Assembly: GCF_026967805.1 (NCBI RefSeq)
Contig: NZ_JAPVBG010000002.1
Span: 510,928-574,927 of the forward strand
Length of the DNA: 64,000 bases
Direction: 5' to 3'
Origin: Blastococcus sp. VKM Ac-2987
GTDB lineage: Bacteria > Actinomycetota > Actinomycetes > Mycobacteriales > Geodermatophilaceae
The notes beneath the pieces are model-generated. The model worked only from the letters and a program-made list of their open reading frames with translations, did not search any database and was not told the DNA's origin. Positions 53,686 to 62,067 of this stretch are shown in pieces. Position 1 is the stretch's first letter. Each line of letters opens with the position of its first letter. Position numbers and translations under genes: made by a program.

Positions 53686-55614
53686 ATGCCGACGTCGACC
53701 ACGCCCGTGATCCACCCGAACCCCACCGGGGCTACCGGCCCCGCCTTCTCCCACCAGCCCCAGTCCGTGACCCGGCTGGTCTCCTCTGACGACACCGCCC
53801 CGGCCGAGGTGACCGCGCTGCTGAGCATGTCGGTCGCCGAGCTGCTGGCGATGGACAACCTGCGCGCCGGCGAGCGCCTTCGCGGCGCCGCGGCCCCGGC
53901 GATCGACGTGGCCTGCGCGGTGCTGCAGTGGCCGGACCTGGCCACCTTCGCCGCGGTACTGCCCGAACCGAAGTCCACGAAGGGCAAGGGCGGCCGGAGG
54001 ATGGACTACCCGCCGCTGCTCATGCTCATCTACACCGTCCTGGAACGGGTCTTCCGCTCCGGCGCGCAGGTCGACGCGGAGATGCGGAACCCGATCAACT
54101 GGCTGCGGTTCCGGGTGGCCTACCACCAGCTGACCGGGGTGTGGCTGCGCGAGCAGCCAATGACCTGGGCCCAGTTCGAGTACTACCGCGACGAGTACCT
54201 CGCGCCCAAGCACACGAAGGGCCAGCCGATCGACGACGGCATCTACGACCCGGCCAAGCCGACGGTGCTCCAGCAGCTCATCCGCCACCTCGGCGTGGTC
54301 TCCGTCGAACTGGTTCGCGCCCTGGGGGGCTTCCCCGACGAGGACATCGACCTGCAGACCCCCAACCGGCTCAACGCCATCCACGGCGACGGGTCGACGA
54401 AGAAGGCCAACTCCGGGGTCCGCGAGTTCATCGACACCTTCGCCGACGGCACCACCCAGACCCAGCTGTACGGCTCGAGGGCCACCGTCGGCACGCCCCG
54501 GGTGCAGACGGTCTTCACCGACAGCGCCGCCGACGGCAAGACCGGAGTCGGGCTGAACATGGTGGGCCTGTACTGGCGCCACCCGGAGCTGACCGACAGC
54601 CGGGTGGTGCTGTTCACCGGCATGGCGCCCGGCGCGGAGAAGGAGGTCGCGCTGCCAGCGGTGCGCCAGGTGCGCGGCCTGATCGGCGATGCGCTGCACT
54701 TCCTCATCTACGACGGCCTGTTCGACGGCCTCCCGATCGACGAGCTGCTCGTCGAGGGCGTCATCACCGTCAACAAGGCGCCGCAGGCCGACACCGGCAA
54801 GAAGGCCACCACGCGGGCGAGCAACCGCACCCGCCAGCCGGACAACACGCCGACGGCGATGAAGATCGCCACGCACCGTGCCGACGGCCGGGAGATCAAG
54901 ACCGCCGCCGAGAAGAAGCGGCTGCGCGGCGCGGAGTTCCACCACACGGTGCGCACCGTCCTCGACGACCCCGGCTACCGGGACCCGGTCGGACAGCGCA
55001 CCTTCCTGACGCCCTCGGGCAAGGCGAAGCAGAAGGCCACGCTGGTCAGCTTCGACTTCGACCCCGCGGTGCACGAGCTGGCCGACGGCACGGAGTGCCG
55101 GCACGGGCTCGTCGCCGACGACCAGGCCCTATGGGAGTGGACGCTCGATGAGGTCACCGGGGAGAAGGTGAAGACCACCCGTGAGCCGCTGGAGCGCGTC
55201 GGCGCTGCCCGCCCTCGCGACGACGCCGGCTGCTACTACCTGCAGCTGGACTTCCGCATCCCCTGCCGGCACGGGGATTTCGTCCACCGCATCGTGCTGC
55301 GCCCCACGCTTGGCACCCGCCGCCAGCGCAACCGGGCCACTCGGCTGCTGCGGGTGCTGCCGGAGGCCTACACCGAGGCCTTCCATGCGCTCTTCGACGT
55401 CCGCAACGACACCGAGGGCGCCAACTCCTCCTACAACAAGACCCTCTACATCCAGGGCCGCGCGCAGAGCCTCGACCCGCACGCCCAGCTGCTGGACTGG
55501 CTGGCCTGGGCACTGCTGAACAACGCGCTGACCTACGTCCACCACCTGGGCACCGGGCTGGAGGCCGGGCACAAGCCGAAGAAGACCCGCAAGGCGCCCC
55601 GCGCCGCCGCCTGA
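53686..55614 (+). CDS. Putative D-D-E transposase-like protein (module 2)
   Basis: 642 residues, ATG start. It is longer than its module-1 relative because of an N-terminal extension (about 1-105) and an inserted region rich in Lys, Arg and Asp (about 365-500). Shared motifs: RSGAQVDAEMRN, IHGDG (Asp235), GLNMVGLYWR, LIYDGLF (Asp343), TVNKAP, IPCRHGDF, and VRNDTEGANSSYNK (Glu577), then LLNNALTYVHH. The three acidic residues match module 1 in context. A transposase or nuclease-like RNase H fold is inferred. The basic C-terminal tail (KPKKTRKAPRAAA) could bind DNA. Confidence 0.65.
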   Translation: MPTSTTPVIHPNPTGATGPAFSHQPQSVTRLVSSDDTAPAEVTALLSMSVAELLAMDNLRAGERLRGAAAPAIDVACAVLQWPDLATFAAVLPEPKSTKGKGGRRMDYPPLLMLIYTVLERVFRSGAQVDAEMRNPINWLRFRVAYHQLTGVWLREQPMTWAQFEYYRDEYLAPKHTKGQPIDDGIYDPAKPTVLQQLIRHLGVVSVELVRALGGFPDEDIDLQTPNRLNAIHGDGSTKKANSGVREFIDTFADGTTQTQLYGSRATVGTPRVQTVFTDSAADGKTGVGLNMVGLYWRHPELTDSRVVLFTGMAPGAEKEVALPAVRQVRGLIGDALHFLIYDGLFDGLPIDELLVEGVITVNKAPQADTGKKATTRASNRTRQPDNTPTAMKIATHRADGREIKTAAEKKRLRGAEFHHTVRTVLDDPGYRDPVGQRTFLTPSGKAKQKATLVSFDFDPAVHELADGTECRHGLVADDQALWEWTLDEVTGEKVKTTREPLERVGAARPRDDAGCYYLQLDFRIPCRHGDFVHRIVLRPTLGTRRQRNRATRLLRVLPEAYTEAFHALFDVRNDTEGANSSYNKTLYIQGRAQSLDPHAQLLDWLAWALLNNALTYVHHLGTGLEAGHKPKKTRKAPRAAA

Positions 55615-55635
55615 TCCGAGTACCACCCGCACCCG

Positions 55636-55676
55636 CCGCGGCCGGGGGAGCGCCCACCGGGCGTCCCCGGCCGCGG
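55636..55676 (+). terminator. Hairpin between the two module-2 genes
   Basis: CCGCGGCCGGGG (55636-55647) and CCCCGGCCGCGG (55665-55676) are perfect 12-base arms with further pairing inside. It could reduce transcription into the recombinase-like gene. Confidence 0.7.
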
Positions 55677-55803
55677 CCGTCGTGTAGGGCGATGGGGGGA
55701 CACAGAGATCGGGTCGGCGGCCGACGCGGGGGAACGGCCTGGTCGAAGAGGGTGGGTTCACCGCCGGGGACCGCCTCGGCACCCCCCGAGGAGAACCTTC
55801 CCG

Positions 55804-57018
55804 ATGACCGCCGCCGTCCCCGTTCCGCCCGCTGTCGAGGAGGTCCTGGAGCCTGCGGTCCCGGCCCGCGTCCGCGCCCCCTTCACCCTTGCCGACCTGC
55901 GCCCGGGCGCCCCAACTGCCCCGCAGCCACTGCCCGCGCTGCCGACCGCCAGCTACGCCGAGGCGGTCACCATCGCCGCCGGCCACCGCGCCGAGCCCGA
56001 CCAGCCCCTGATGCCGGCCGAGGTGCTGGCGCTGCTGCCCGCGGTATGGCGCGAGCTCAACCTGTTCCCCACCCCGGCCGGTCTCGACGCCGCGGTCGCC
56101 ACGCTGAGCCGCTTCGCCGCCTGGCTGCCCTCCAACAAGGTCGACGACCTGCGCGCGGTCGACACCGGCTGCGCGGCGAGGTTCGTCAACGGCAAGTTCG
56201 ACGGCGAACCCACCCTCGAGCACAAGCACTGGCGTCGGATGACGCTGATCGTCATCTGGCTCACCCTCGACCACCTCGGCATCCCCACCGCCGCCGGCAC
56301 CGACGTCGCCGACGGTCCCGCCTGGCTGACCGTTGCCCGCGGCCGGCGTGGGCCGGCCGGCGAGATCCCCGTCCCTCAGCTGTTCCGGCTGACCGAACTG
56401 CAGCGCACCCGCGCCGCGAAGGCCCGCCGCGCCGGCAAGAAGCCCCAGCCGACCGACGTCCTGCCCGACCGCCCGCTCACCGAGATCGAGGTCGTCGCCG
56501 GCCGGCTCACCGTGACCGGCTGGAACCCGGCCAGCCGTGACCAGGTCACCATCACCTGGACACTGGCCGAGGCCGGCGGCGGCACCGGTGAGATCCCCAG
56601 CGCGCGCGGCACCGACTTCGACGACATGCAGACGCCGACCACCGTTGCGTTCGTCGGCACCCGCGACGCCGCCCCCCGCACAGTCGCCCTCACTCCCTGG
56701 GGGCGCGCACAGACCGCGCGGGTGCTGCGCACGCTCCAGCGCACCGCCGTCCCGGCCGGCGCCACCGTGGCCTACACCGGCCGCAAAGACCCCGGGCACA
56801 AGGACGTTCAGGCCTCGATCAGCGGCAACCTCAACCGCGTCCTCGACGCCGCCGGCATCACCGGCGAGGACGTCGCCCCGAACTCCATCCGCCACTGGGC
56901 CGCCCGCCACGCCTACCAGGCGACCAGCCGGCTGCGCGCCGCCGCCGACGTCCTCGGCCGCGAGTACGGCATCGACTGCCTCCACCAGATCGCCCTCGAC
57001 CCGCTCGAGGCCGGGTAG
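55804..57018 (+). CDS. Tyrosine-recombinase-like protein lacking catalytic residues (module 2)
   Basis: 404 residues; GAGGAG lies 10 bases before the ATG. It has a helical core-binding region (about 65-155), an inserted segment with a beta-rich part (about 215-290), and a C-terminal region QASISGNLNRVLDAAG and NSIRHWAARHAYQ, matching the module-1 protein. The Arg of RHW is kept, while the His before it is Asn, LGH reads LGRE and the nucleophilic Tyr is not at its usual place. It looks like a binding subunit rather than an active recombinase. Here it lies downstream of the D-D-E gene; in module 1 it lies upstream. Confidence 0.7.
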   Translation: MTAAVPVPPAVEEVLEPAVPARVRAPFTLADLRPGAPTAPQPLPALPTASYAEAVTIAAGHRAEPDQPLMPAEVLALLPAVWRELNLFPTPAGLDAAVATLSRFAAWLPSNKVDDLRAVDTGCAARFVNGKFDGEPTLEHKHWRRMTLIVIWLTLDHLGIPTAAGTDVADGPAWLTVARGRRGPAGEIPVPQLFRLTELQRTRAAKARRAGKKPQPTDVLPDRPLTEIEVVAGRLTVTGWNPASRDQVTITWTLAEAGGGTGEIPSARGTDFDDMQTPTTVAFVGTRDAAPRTVALTPWGRAQTARVLRTLQRTAVPAGATVAYTGRKDPGHKDVQASISGNLNRVLDAAGITGEDVAPNSIRHWAARHAYQATSRLRAAADVLGREYGIDCLHQIALDPLEAG

Positions 57019-57039
57019 CTGCCGGCGCCCTCACGCACA

Positions 57040-57075
57040 CGAATCCCCGTCCACCGATCAGGTGGCGGGGATTCG
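57040..57075. terminator. Convergent terminator
   Basis: CGAATCCCCG (57040-57049), then T and CCACC, a GATCA loop, GGTGG and CGGGGATTCG (57066-57075). The stem has one bulged base. It lies between module 2 and the convergent regulator gene. Confidence 0.82.
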
Positions 57076-57099
57076 TGGCACTGCGGCTGTGATCCGGCC

Positions 57100-57510
57100 T
57101 CACTCCGGCGGCAGCAGGTGGCGGTTCACCTCCAGTCGGCGGCGGCCCTTGTCGGTCAGCACGCGGTATCCGCTGTCCGTGCCGCCCTCCCCGTGCTCCA
57201 CCTGCACGAGATTCGCCTGCACGGTCGAGAAGCCGGCCAGCCCGCGGTTGTCGTACCCGACCGACTGTGCGATGCGGTAGAAGGCGTCCTTGTGCATGCG
57301 TCCGCCCGCCTGCTCAAGGGCGTGCAGCACGATCGCCTGCCGACGACGCCTTCCTTCGTTGGTGCTGCCCGAGATGTCGAGCTCGGTCTCCGCCTCGGGC
57401 GCCTCGGGCTCGATGCCCTCGGGGTCGCCCAAGCGAGCCAGCGCCTGCGCCAGCTCGTGCCAACCCTCACCGATCTTCTGGGCGGCGTCCGCAAGTTCTT
57501 GCGTGTTCAT
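57100..57510 (-). CDS. Winged-helix-like small protein
   Basis: 136 residues; AAGGAGA precedes the ATG. The N-terminal third is helical and acidic. The C-terminal part (about 54-132: RRRQAIVLHALEQAGGRMHKDAFYRIAQSVGYDNRGLAGF, then GYRVLTDKGRRRLE) has the pattern of a winged helix with a GRR-type wing. A promoter with TTGACA and an inverted repeat between it and the start codon suggests self-regulation. Function unknown, probably DNA binding. Confidence 0.65.
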   Translation of the reverse strand: MNTQELADAAQKIGEGWHELAQALARLGDPEGIEPEAPEAETELDISGSTNEGRRRRQAIVLHALEQAGGRMHKDAFYRIAQSVGYDNRGLAGFSTVQANLVQVEHGEGGTDSGYRVLTDKGRRRLEVNRHLLPPE

Positions 57511-57532
57511 TGTGTGTCTCCTTTCGCTCGTT

Positions 57533-57552
57533 AGAGATCACCGGCGATCTCT
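57533..57552 (-). promoter_or_regulatory. Operator-like inverted repeat upstream of winged-helix gene
   Basis: AGAGATC (57533-57539) and GATCTCT (57546-57552) around a six-base spacer lie between the start codon and the promoter at 57562-57591, the usual place for a repressor site. Confidence 0.5.
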
Positions 57553-57561
57553 TGTGAACAC

Positions 57562-57591
57562 ACCGTGCTCCCATGCAAGCCTGCGTGTCAA
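57562..57591 (-). promoter_or_regulatory. Promoter of winged-helix gene
   Basis: On the reverse strand TTGACA (57586-57591) is a consensus -35 box; CACGGT (57562-57567) is a weak -10 box at 18-base spacing. Confidence 0.45.
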
Positions 57592-58197
57592 GAGGTTGCA
57601 TGTGTTCTCGTGTGATAGCTCATAAGACAGTGGCTGGAATAGGCGACTGACTGTTCCGCGCGGTGCCGCACGGTCCGTCGCGGCGGAACGGGAGCCTGGC
57701 GGCAACCGGCCGCCCGCACGCACCTCGACAACTCCACACCGCACATCACGCGCGGGCACCCGCCGTGCCACGCGGCGAGGGTCAGGCCGGCACGACGGGA
57801 GGTGAACCAGCACCGCCGCGACCCTCGCCGCGGACACGACGGGGTATGAGCGCGTCCAGTAGCAACGGTGTCTCGCTGGCGGCCGCGCGCCTCGGTACGA
57901 GGCATGTGGGCGAGGCATGGTTCACGGGCGTGACGGGTGGGGCATGCGAGGACGGGGGGTAGCGGCTGGACCCGCCGTGATTGTGTCGGCCCGGCCGTGT
58001 ACAGGTACGCCGTGACTGCCTCGCAGATTCGCCAAGCTGGGCCGAACCCCCGCTCGGCCACCTCCCCGCATGTGACCCGTCACCCAGCCGCGACACGTTC
58101 GCGGGCTGACCGACCGGCGGACCGCCCGGCCGTAGGGTTCAGTCGATTGCCGCTCGCAGGCCGCCGCGCACGGTACGGGTCGACGAAGGAGGTGGCG
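57592..58197. other. Gene-free stretch before the defence cassette
   Basis: About 600 bases. The first 60 are richer in A and T than the surroundings. The open frames present show no sensible protein features. A promoter for the downstream methyltransferase operon is expected here, but I could not single one out. Confidence 0.4.
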
Positions 58198-59247
58198 GTG
58201 GGCCTGCGGTACATCGGTTCGAAGGCGCGCGTCGCGGCGGAGATCATCGACGAGCTCGGAGCGCCGGGGACGCCAGCGGGTGTGTTCGTCGACGCGTTCT
58301 GCGGGACCGGTTCGGTCGCCGTAGCCGCCGCCGAGGCCGGGTGGGGTGTGCGTCTCAACGACTCGTTGCGCAGCGCCGCGATTACCGCGACTGCGCGGCT
58401 CGTCAGCCGGGACCAGGCCCGATTCTCGGGCCTCGGCGGGTACGAGGCCGCGGTGGCGGCGTTGAACGGACTCGGGGGCACCGTCGGATTCATCGCGCGC
58501 GAGTACAGCCCCCTCTCGGTGGAGACCGCGGGAGTGGAGCGGAAGTACTTCACCGTCGCCAACGCCCGCAAGATCGACGCGGCGCGCGCTCAGATCGCCG
58601 CCTGGAACGCCGCCGGTGGGCTCACCGAGCTGGAACATGTACTGCTTCTCGCCGACCTGATGGTCGCGGTGAACCACGTCGCCAACACCGCGGGCACCTA
58701 CGGGTGCTTCCTGCGGGACTGGACGGCCACGGCGATGCGGCCGTTGCGGATGGCGCCTCGACAGCTCGCTGAGCAGACCTTGCGGCTCGAGGTCAGTGTC
58801 GGGGACGTGCTCGACGTTGAGTACCAGCCCGAGGACGTCGCCTACTTCGATCCGCCGTACACCAAGCGGCAGTACGCGGCCTACTACCACATCCTCGAGA
58901 CCGTCGCGGCGGGCGACGAGCCGGACGTCGGCGGAGTGACCGGCCTGCGTCCGTGGAAGCACCTCGCGTCAGACTTCTGCTACCGCAGCCGCGCGCTCAC
59001 CGCGCTGGACCGGCTCGTCGAGGAATGCGGTGCCGGTCGCATCTTGCTCAGCTACAGCAATCAGGGCCACGTGAGCCGCGCGGACCTCGAGGCGGTCCTG
59101 GCCGAGCACGGGGAGCTAACCGTGCACCGGCTGGGCGCGATCGGCCGCTACCGGCCCAACCGCGCCGCGGCCGCCCACAGCTCCGACGTGAACGAGTATC
59201 TGTTCGACCTGCGCAAGCCGGTCGCGCAGCTGGAGGCCGCCGCGTGA
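58198..59247 (+). CDS. D12-class adenine-specific DNA methyltransferase
   Basis: 349 residues; AAGGAGG lies five bases before the GTG. It opens LRYIGSKARVAAEIIDEL, followed by SAM-binding FCGTGSVA (34-41) and catalytic DPPY (218-221) with YTKRQYAAYYHILE after it, the Dam/D12 layout. The target site cannot be predicted. It is the first gene of the defence operon, and its stop overlaps the GTG of the second methylase. Confidence 0.9.
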   Translation: MGLRYIGSKARVAAEIIDELGAPGTPAGVFVDAFCGTGSVAVAAAEAGWGVRLNDSLRSAAITATARLVSRDQARFSGLGGYEAAVAALNGLGGTVGFIAREYSPLSVETAGVERKYFTVANARKIDAARAQIAAWNAAGGLTELEHVLLLADLMVAVNHVANTAGTYGCFLRDWTATAMRPLRMAPRQLAEQTLRLEVSVGDVLDVEYQPEDVAYFDPPYTKRQYAAYYHILETVAAGDEPDVGGVTGLRPWKHLASDFCYRSRALTALDRLVEECGAGRILLSYSNQGHVSRADLEAVLAEHGELTVHRLGAIGRYRPNRAAAAHSSDVNEYLFDLRKPVAQLEAAA

Positions 59248-61418
59248 GCCGCCCCCGGACCCACGAGCAGCGCCTACTCGCCGACGCCGCGGCGCTCGTC
59301 ACGCGGGCGCTCGCCGACCTCGACGCGCCCGCCGTTGGCCGGCTCGACCTGCTGGAGGCGACGGCGGCCAGCTACGCCGGCTGGGACCTGGATGACTACC
59401 GGGAGCGCTTCAGCCGTCCCGGCCAGGTCCCCGCAGACGACGTGCGCGTCTGGGGCGACAAGCTGTTGCACCTGCTCGACGCGCTCCCCATCCCAGTCCC
59501 GCTCGCGCTGTCGGCGCTGGCGCACCCCCAGCTCGATCCTGGAGCGCGGCGCACCGCCGGCGCCTACTACACCGACTTCCGCCTCGCCCAGCACCTCGCC
59601 GCTCAGCTGCCGCGCAGCTACCGCACCGGCGATCGGGTGATCGACCTCGCCGCCGGCAGCGGCATGTTGCTGGTGGCCCTGACCCTGCACGTCGCCGACG
59701 GTGACCGAGCAGCGGCCACGCGGTTCGTCCGTGACGCCGTGTGCGGAGCGGACCTGCACGGCGACGCGCTGGCCTCGACCCGAGCGGCCCTCGCCGCCAC
59801 CGTCGACGACCTCGACGCCGTGTCGGCCCTGGACGAGCGCCTCGTGATCGGCGACAGCCTCACGCGCCCGCTCGCCGAATGGGAGGCGCTCGCACCTGGC
59901 GGCTTCGCGGCTGCGATCGGCAACCCGCCGTGGGAGAAGCTCAAGGTCACCCGCCACGAGCTGCTCACCTCCGCCGGGATCGATCGGCACTACGGCTCGG
60001 ACTACACGGGACACGACGATGCCGCCTACGACGAGGCCCGGCAGCGGATGCTGGCGTACGCCGACGAGCTCGGTGCCCGCTCCCGGCTGCAGGGCAAGGG
60101 CGAGGCCGACCTGTACAAGCTGTTCCTCGAGCTGGCCGCACGCGTCGTCCGCCCCCACGGCCAGCTCGGCTTGCTGCTGCCGGCTGGACTGATCCGCTCC
60201 CAGGGCACCCAGCCGCTGCGCGAGTTCCTCCTCGACCACGCCGAGGCGCTGTCGCTCACGGTGCTGGAGAACCGCGCCTCGTTCTTCGCCATCGACACCC
60301 GCTTCAAGTTTCTCGCCGTTGTCGCGCAGCTCACCGAGGCGAATGCAGGTTCGACGTTGGCGTTGCATCACGCCGCCGGCACCGGCGCGGGGGTCCTCGC
60401 TCAGCCGGCCGTGGAGATCGACCGGACCGAGCTCCGGCGGCTTCGGCCCGATCTCACCGTGCCGGAGGTTCGGACCGCCGACGAGTGGCGGATCTTCGCG
60501 CGGATGTCCGAACAGGGCGTGACCCTCGACCACGACAGCTGGCGGCACAGCTACCTGCGCGAGCTGGACATGACGAACGACAAGGCCGACTTCGTCTGCC
60601 GCGCCTCGTCGAGCGCGCTTCCGCTGGTCGAAGGTCGCATGGTGCATCAGCACCGCGTTCGGGCGAAGGCGTACCGCTCCGGCACCGGTCGCGCCGCGGT
60701 CTGGGAGCCGCTGCGCCTCGCAGCGGCCGCGGTCGCGCCGCAGTTCTGGTACCCGCGCCGGTTGCTCACCCCCGCCCTCGAGGCCCGCACCGGCGACGTC
60801 CGCGCGGGGTTCTGTGACGTCACGGGGCAGACGAACGAACGCACCCTGCTAGCCGCGCTGATCCCGGCCGGCGTGGTGTGCGGCAACAAGGTGCCGACGC
60901 TCACCTTCGACGTCGACGGCCTGAGCACCGAGGAGGCGGCCACGCTGTGGGTCGCGCTGGCGAACAGCCTGCCGGTCGACTGGGCCGCCCGCCGCGTCGT
61001 CACGACGAGCATGAACTACTTCCTGCTGCGGTCGCTGCCCTTGCCGGCCCTGACCCGCGACGAGATCCTCCGCGTCATCGAACTGGCCGACAGGCTGCGC
61101 CAGGCGGAGGGCGCGCGCGATGCCGATCTGTGGGCGTTGGGGCAGGACCGGGCGGAGATCGACGCGATCGCCGCCCGCAGCCTCGGCCTGGACCTGGCCG
61201 ACCTCGAGATCGTGCTCAACGACTTCCGGTTGCTCGACCGGGGTCAGCCCCCGCTGCCCGGGGAGGAGAGGTCCACCGTCACCCGAGACGTTGCACTTTC
61301 GGCTCTCGCCTCCGAACTGGGAGAAGATGCTGGTACTTGGAGGGTGCGGGCGGACCGTGCCCAGGCGCAGGGCGCGATGCCGTACGTGCCTTCGGACTAC
61401 GCCAAGCCGACGAAGTAG
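59244..61418 (+). CDS. Eco57I-like N6-adenine DNA methylase
   Basis: 724 residues; the GTG overlaps the preceding stop (GTGA). SAM-binding motif I is VIDLAAGSGMLL (about 132) and the catalytic motif is NPPW (227-230, IGNPPWEKLK), as in Eco57I-type methylases. The region around 275-330 (GKGEADLYKLFLELAARVVRPHGQLGLLLPAGLI) is also typical. The C-terminal half has a target-recognition-like region and ends near 725. No nuclease motif (such as PD-ExK) was noticed. It should modify host DNA in partnership with the McrBC-like genes. Confidence 0.88.
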   Translation: MSRPRTHEQRLLADAAALVTRALADLDAPAVGRLDLLEATAASYAGWDLDDYRERFSRPGQVPADDVRVWGDKLLHLLDALPIPVPLALSALAHPQLDPGARRTAGAYYTDFRLAQHLAAQLPRSYRTGDRVIDLAAGSGMLLVALTLHVADGDRAAATRFVRDAVCGADLHGDALASTRAALAATVDDLDAVSALDERLVIGDSLTRPLAEWEALAPGGFAAAIGNPPWEKLKVTRHELLTSAGIDRHYGSDYTGHDDAAYDEARQRMLAYADELGARSRLQGKGEADLYKLFLELAARVVRPHGQLGLLLPAGLIRSQGTQPLREFLLDHAEALSLTVLENRASFFAIDTRFKFLAVVAQLTEANAGSTLALHHAAGTGAGVLAQPAVEIDRTELRRLRPDLTVPEVRTADEWRIFARMSEQGVTLDHDSWRHSYLRELDMTNDKADFVCRASSSALPLVEGRMVHQHRVRAKAYRSGTGRAAVWEPLRLAAAAVAPQFWYPRRLLTPALEARTGDVRAGFCDVTGQTNERTLLAALIPAGVVCGNKVPTLTFDVDGLSTEEAATLWVALANSLPVDWAARRVVTTSMNYFLLRSLPLPALTRDEILRVIELADRLRQAEGARDADLWALGQDRAEIDAIAARSLGLDLADLEIVLNDFRLLDRGQPPLPGEERSTVTRDVALSALASELGEDAGTWRVRADRAQAQGAMPYVPSDYAKPTK

Positions 61419-61428
61419 GGAGTCGCAC

Positions 61429-62067
61429 GTGTCGAGCGGGGATCTGGAGAGGCCGGTCGGGGTACGCAGGCTCGTCTACAAGGAGCTCCTCGAGGGCGAC
61501 TACCGGAAGCTCGCGGCCAAGTCCAACGACAGCGACAGCGGTGGCGGAGCTCGCGATCTGCGTTTCCCGTTCAAGGAGTTCGACGGGATCTTCGCCCGGC
61601 TTCTCCCGCTCTCGCGTGAGGAGCACCGTCGTCGGAAGGGCGGCCGGGTCGATGTGCCGCTGCGCACGGGACCGGTCTACCTGGACGAGGTGACCGAGAC
61701 GGGTGGGGAGACGACGACCGAGGCAGAGATGGTGTGGGAGACGCCGACCGACGCCCGTCCTAGCGAGGGACGCATCGCGAAGGTGCACGCCTCCCCGGCC
61801 ACCCGCCAGCTGCTGGAGGCGCGGGAGGCGATGAAGGACGAGGAGGGCAGGCCGCCGCGGGTCTTCGTGTTGTTCGTCCAGAACGACCAGGGCGAGCTTC
61901 GCGTGCACTACGCATACGAGCACGAACTCCGAGCGGGGGAGTGGGCGCCGGCGGTTGCCAGGCGGGTGCTCGAGCATCTGGATAACCCGAACCGGCGTCG
62001 TGACCGTGCCGTGGCCGGCTACATCGACTTCCAGGACAACGTCCACTACGCGCATGACGTCCGCTAA
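61429..62067 (+). CDS. Unknown protein of the defence operon
   Basis: 212 residues; AGGGAG lies six bases before the GTG. The first part is basic and helical (RLVYKELLEGDYRKLAAKSND), the middle has FPFKEFDGIFARLLPLSREEHRRRKGG and a strand-rich segment, and the last part reads VHYAYEHELRAGEWAPAVARRVLEHL. I recognise no domain. It overlaps the McrB-like gene by 14 bases, so it is an integral cassette member, perhaps an adaptor or specificity factor. Confidence 0.75.
   Translation: MSSGDLERPVGVRRLVYKELLEGDYRKLAAKSNDSDSGGGARDLRFPFKEFDGIFARLLPLSREEHRRRKGGRVDVPLRTGPVYLDEVTETGGETTTEAEMVWETPTDARPSEGRIAKVHASPATRQLLEAREAMKDEEGRPPRVFVLFVQNDQGELRVHYAYEHELRAGEWAPAVARRVLEHLDNPNRRRDRAVAGYIDFQDNVHYAHDVR

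Noticed and set aside
57588-58061. A 157-codon reverse-strand frame in the 57.6-58.1 kb gap
   Set aside because: It is Cys/Arg/His-rich without any structured segment, has no ribosome-binding site and matches shadow composition.
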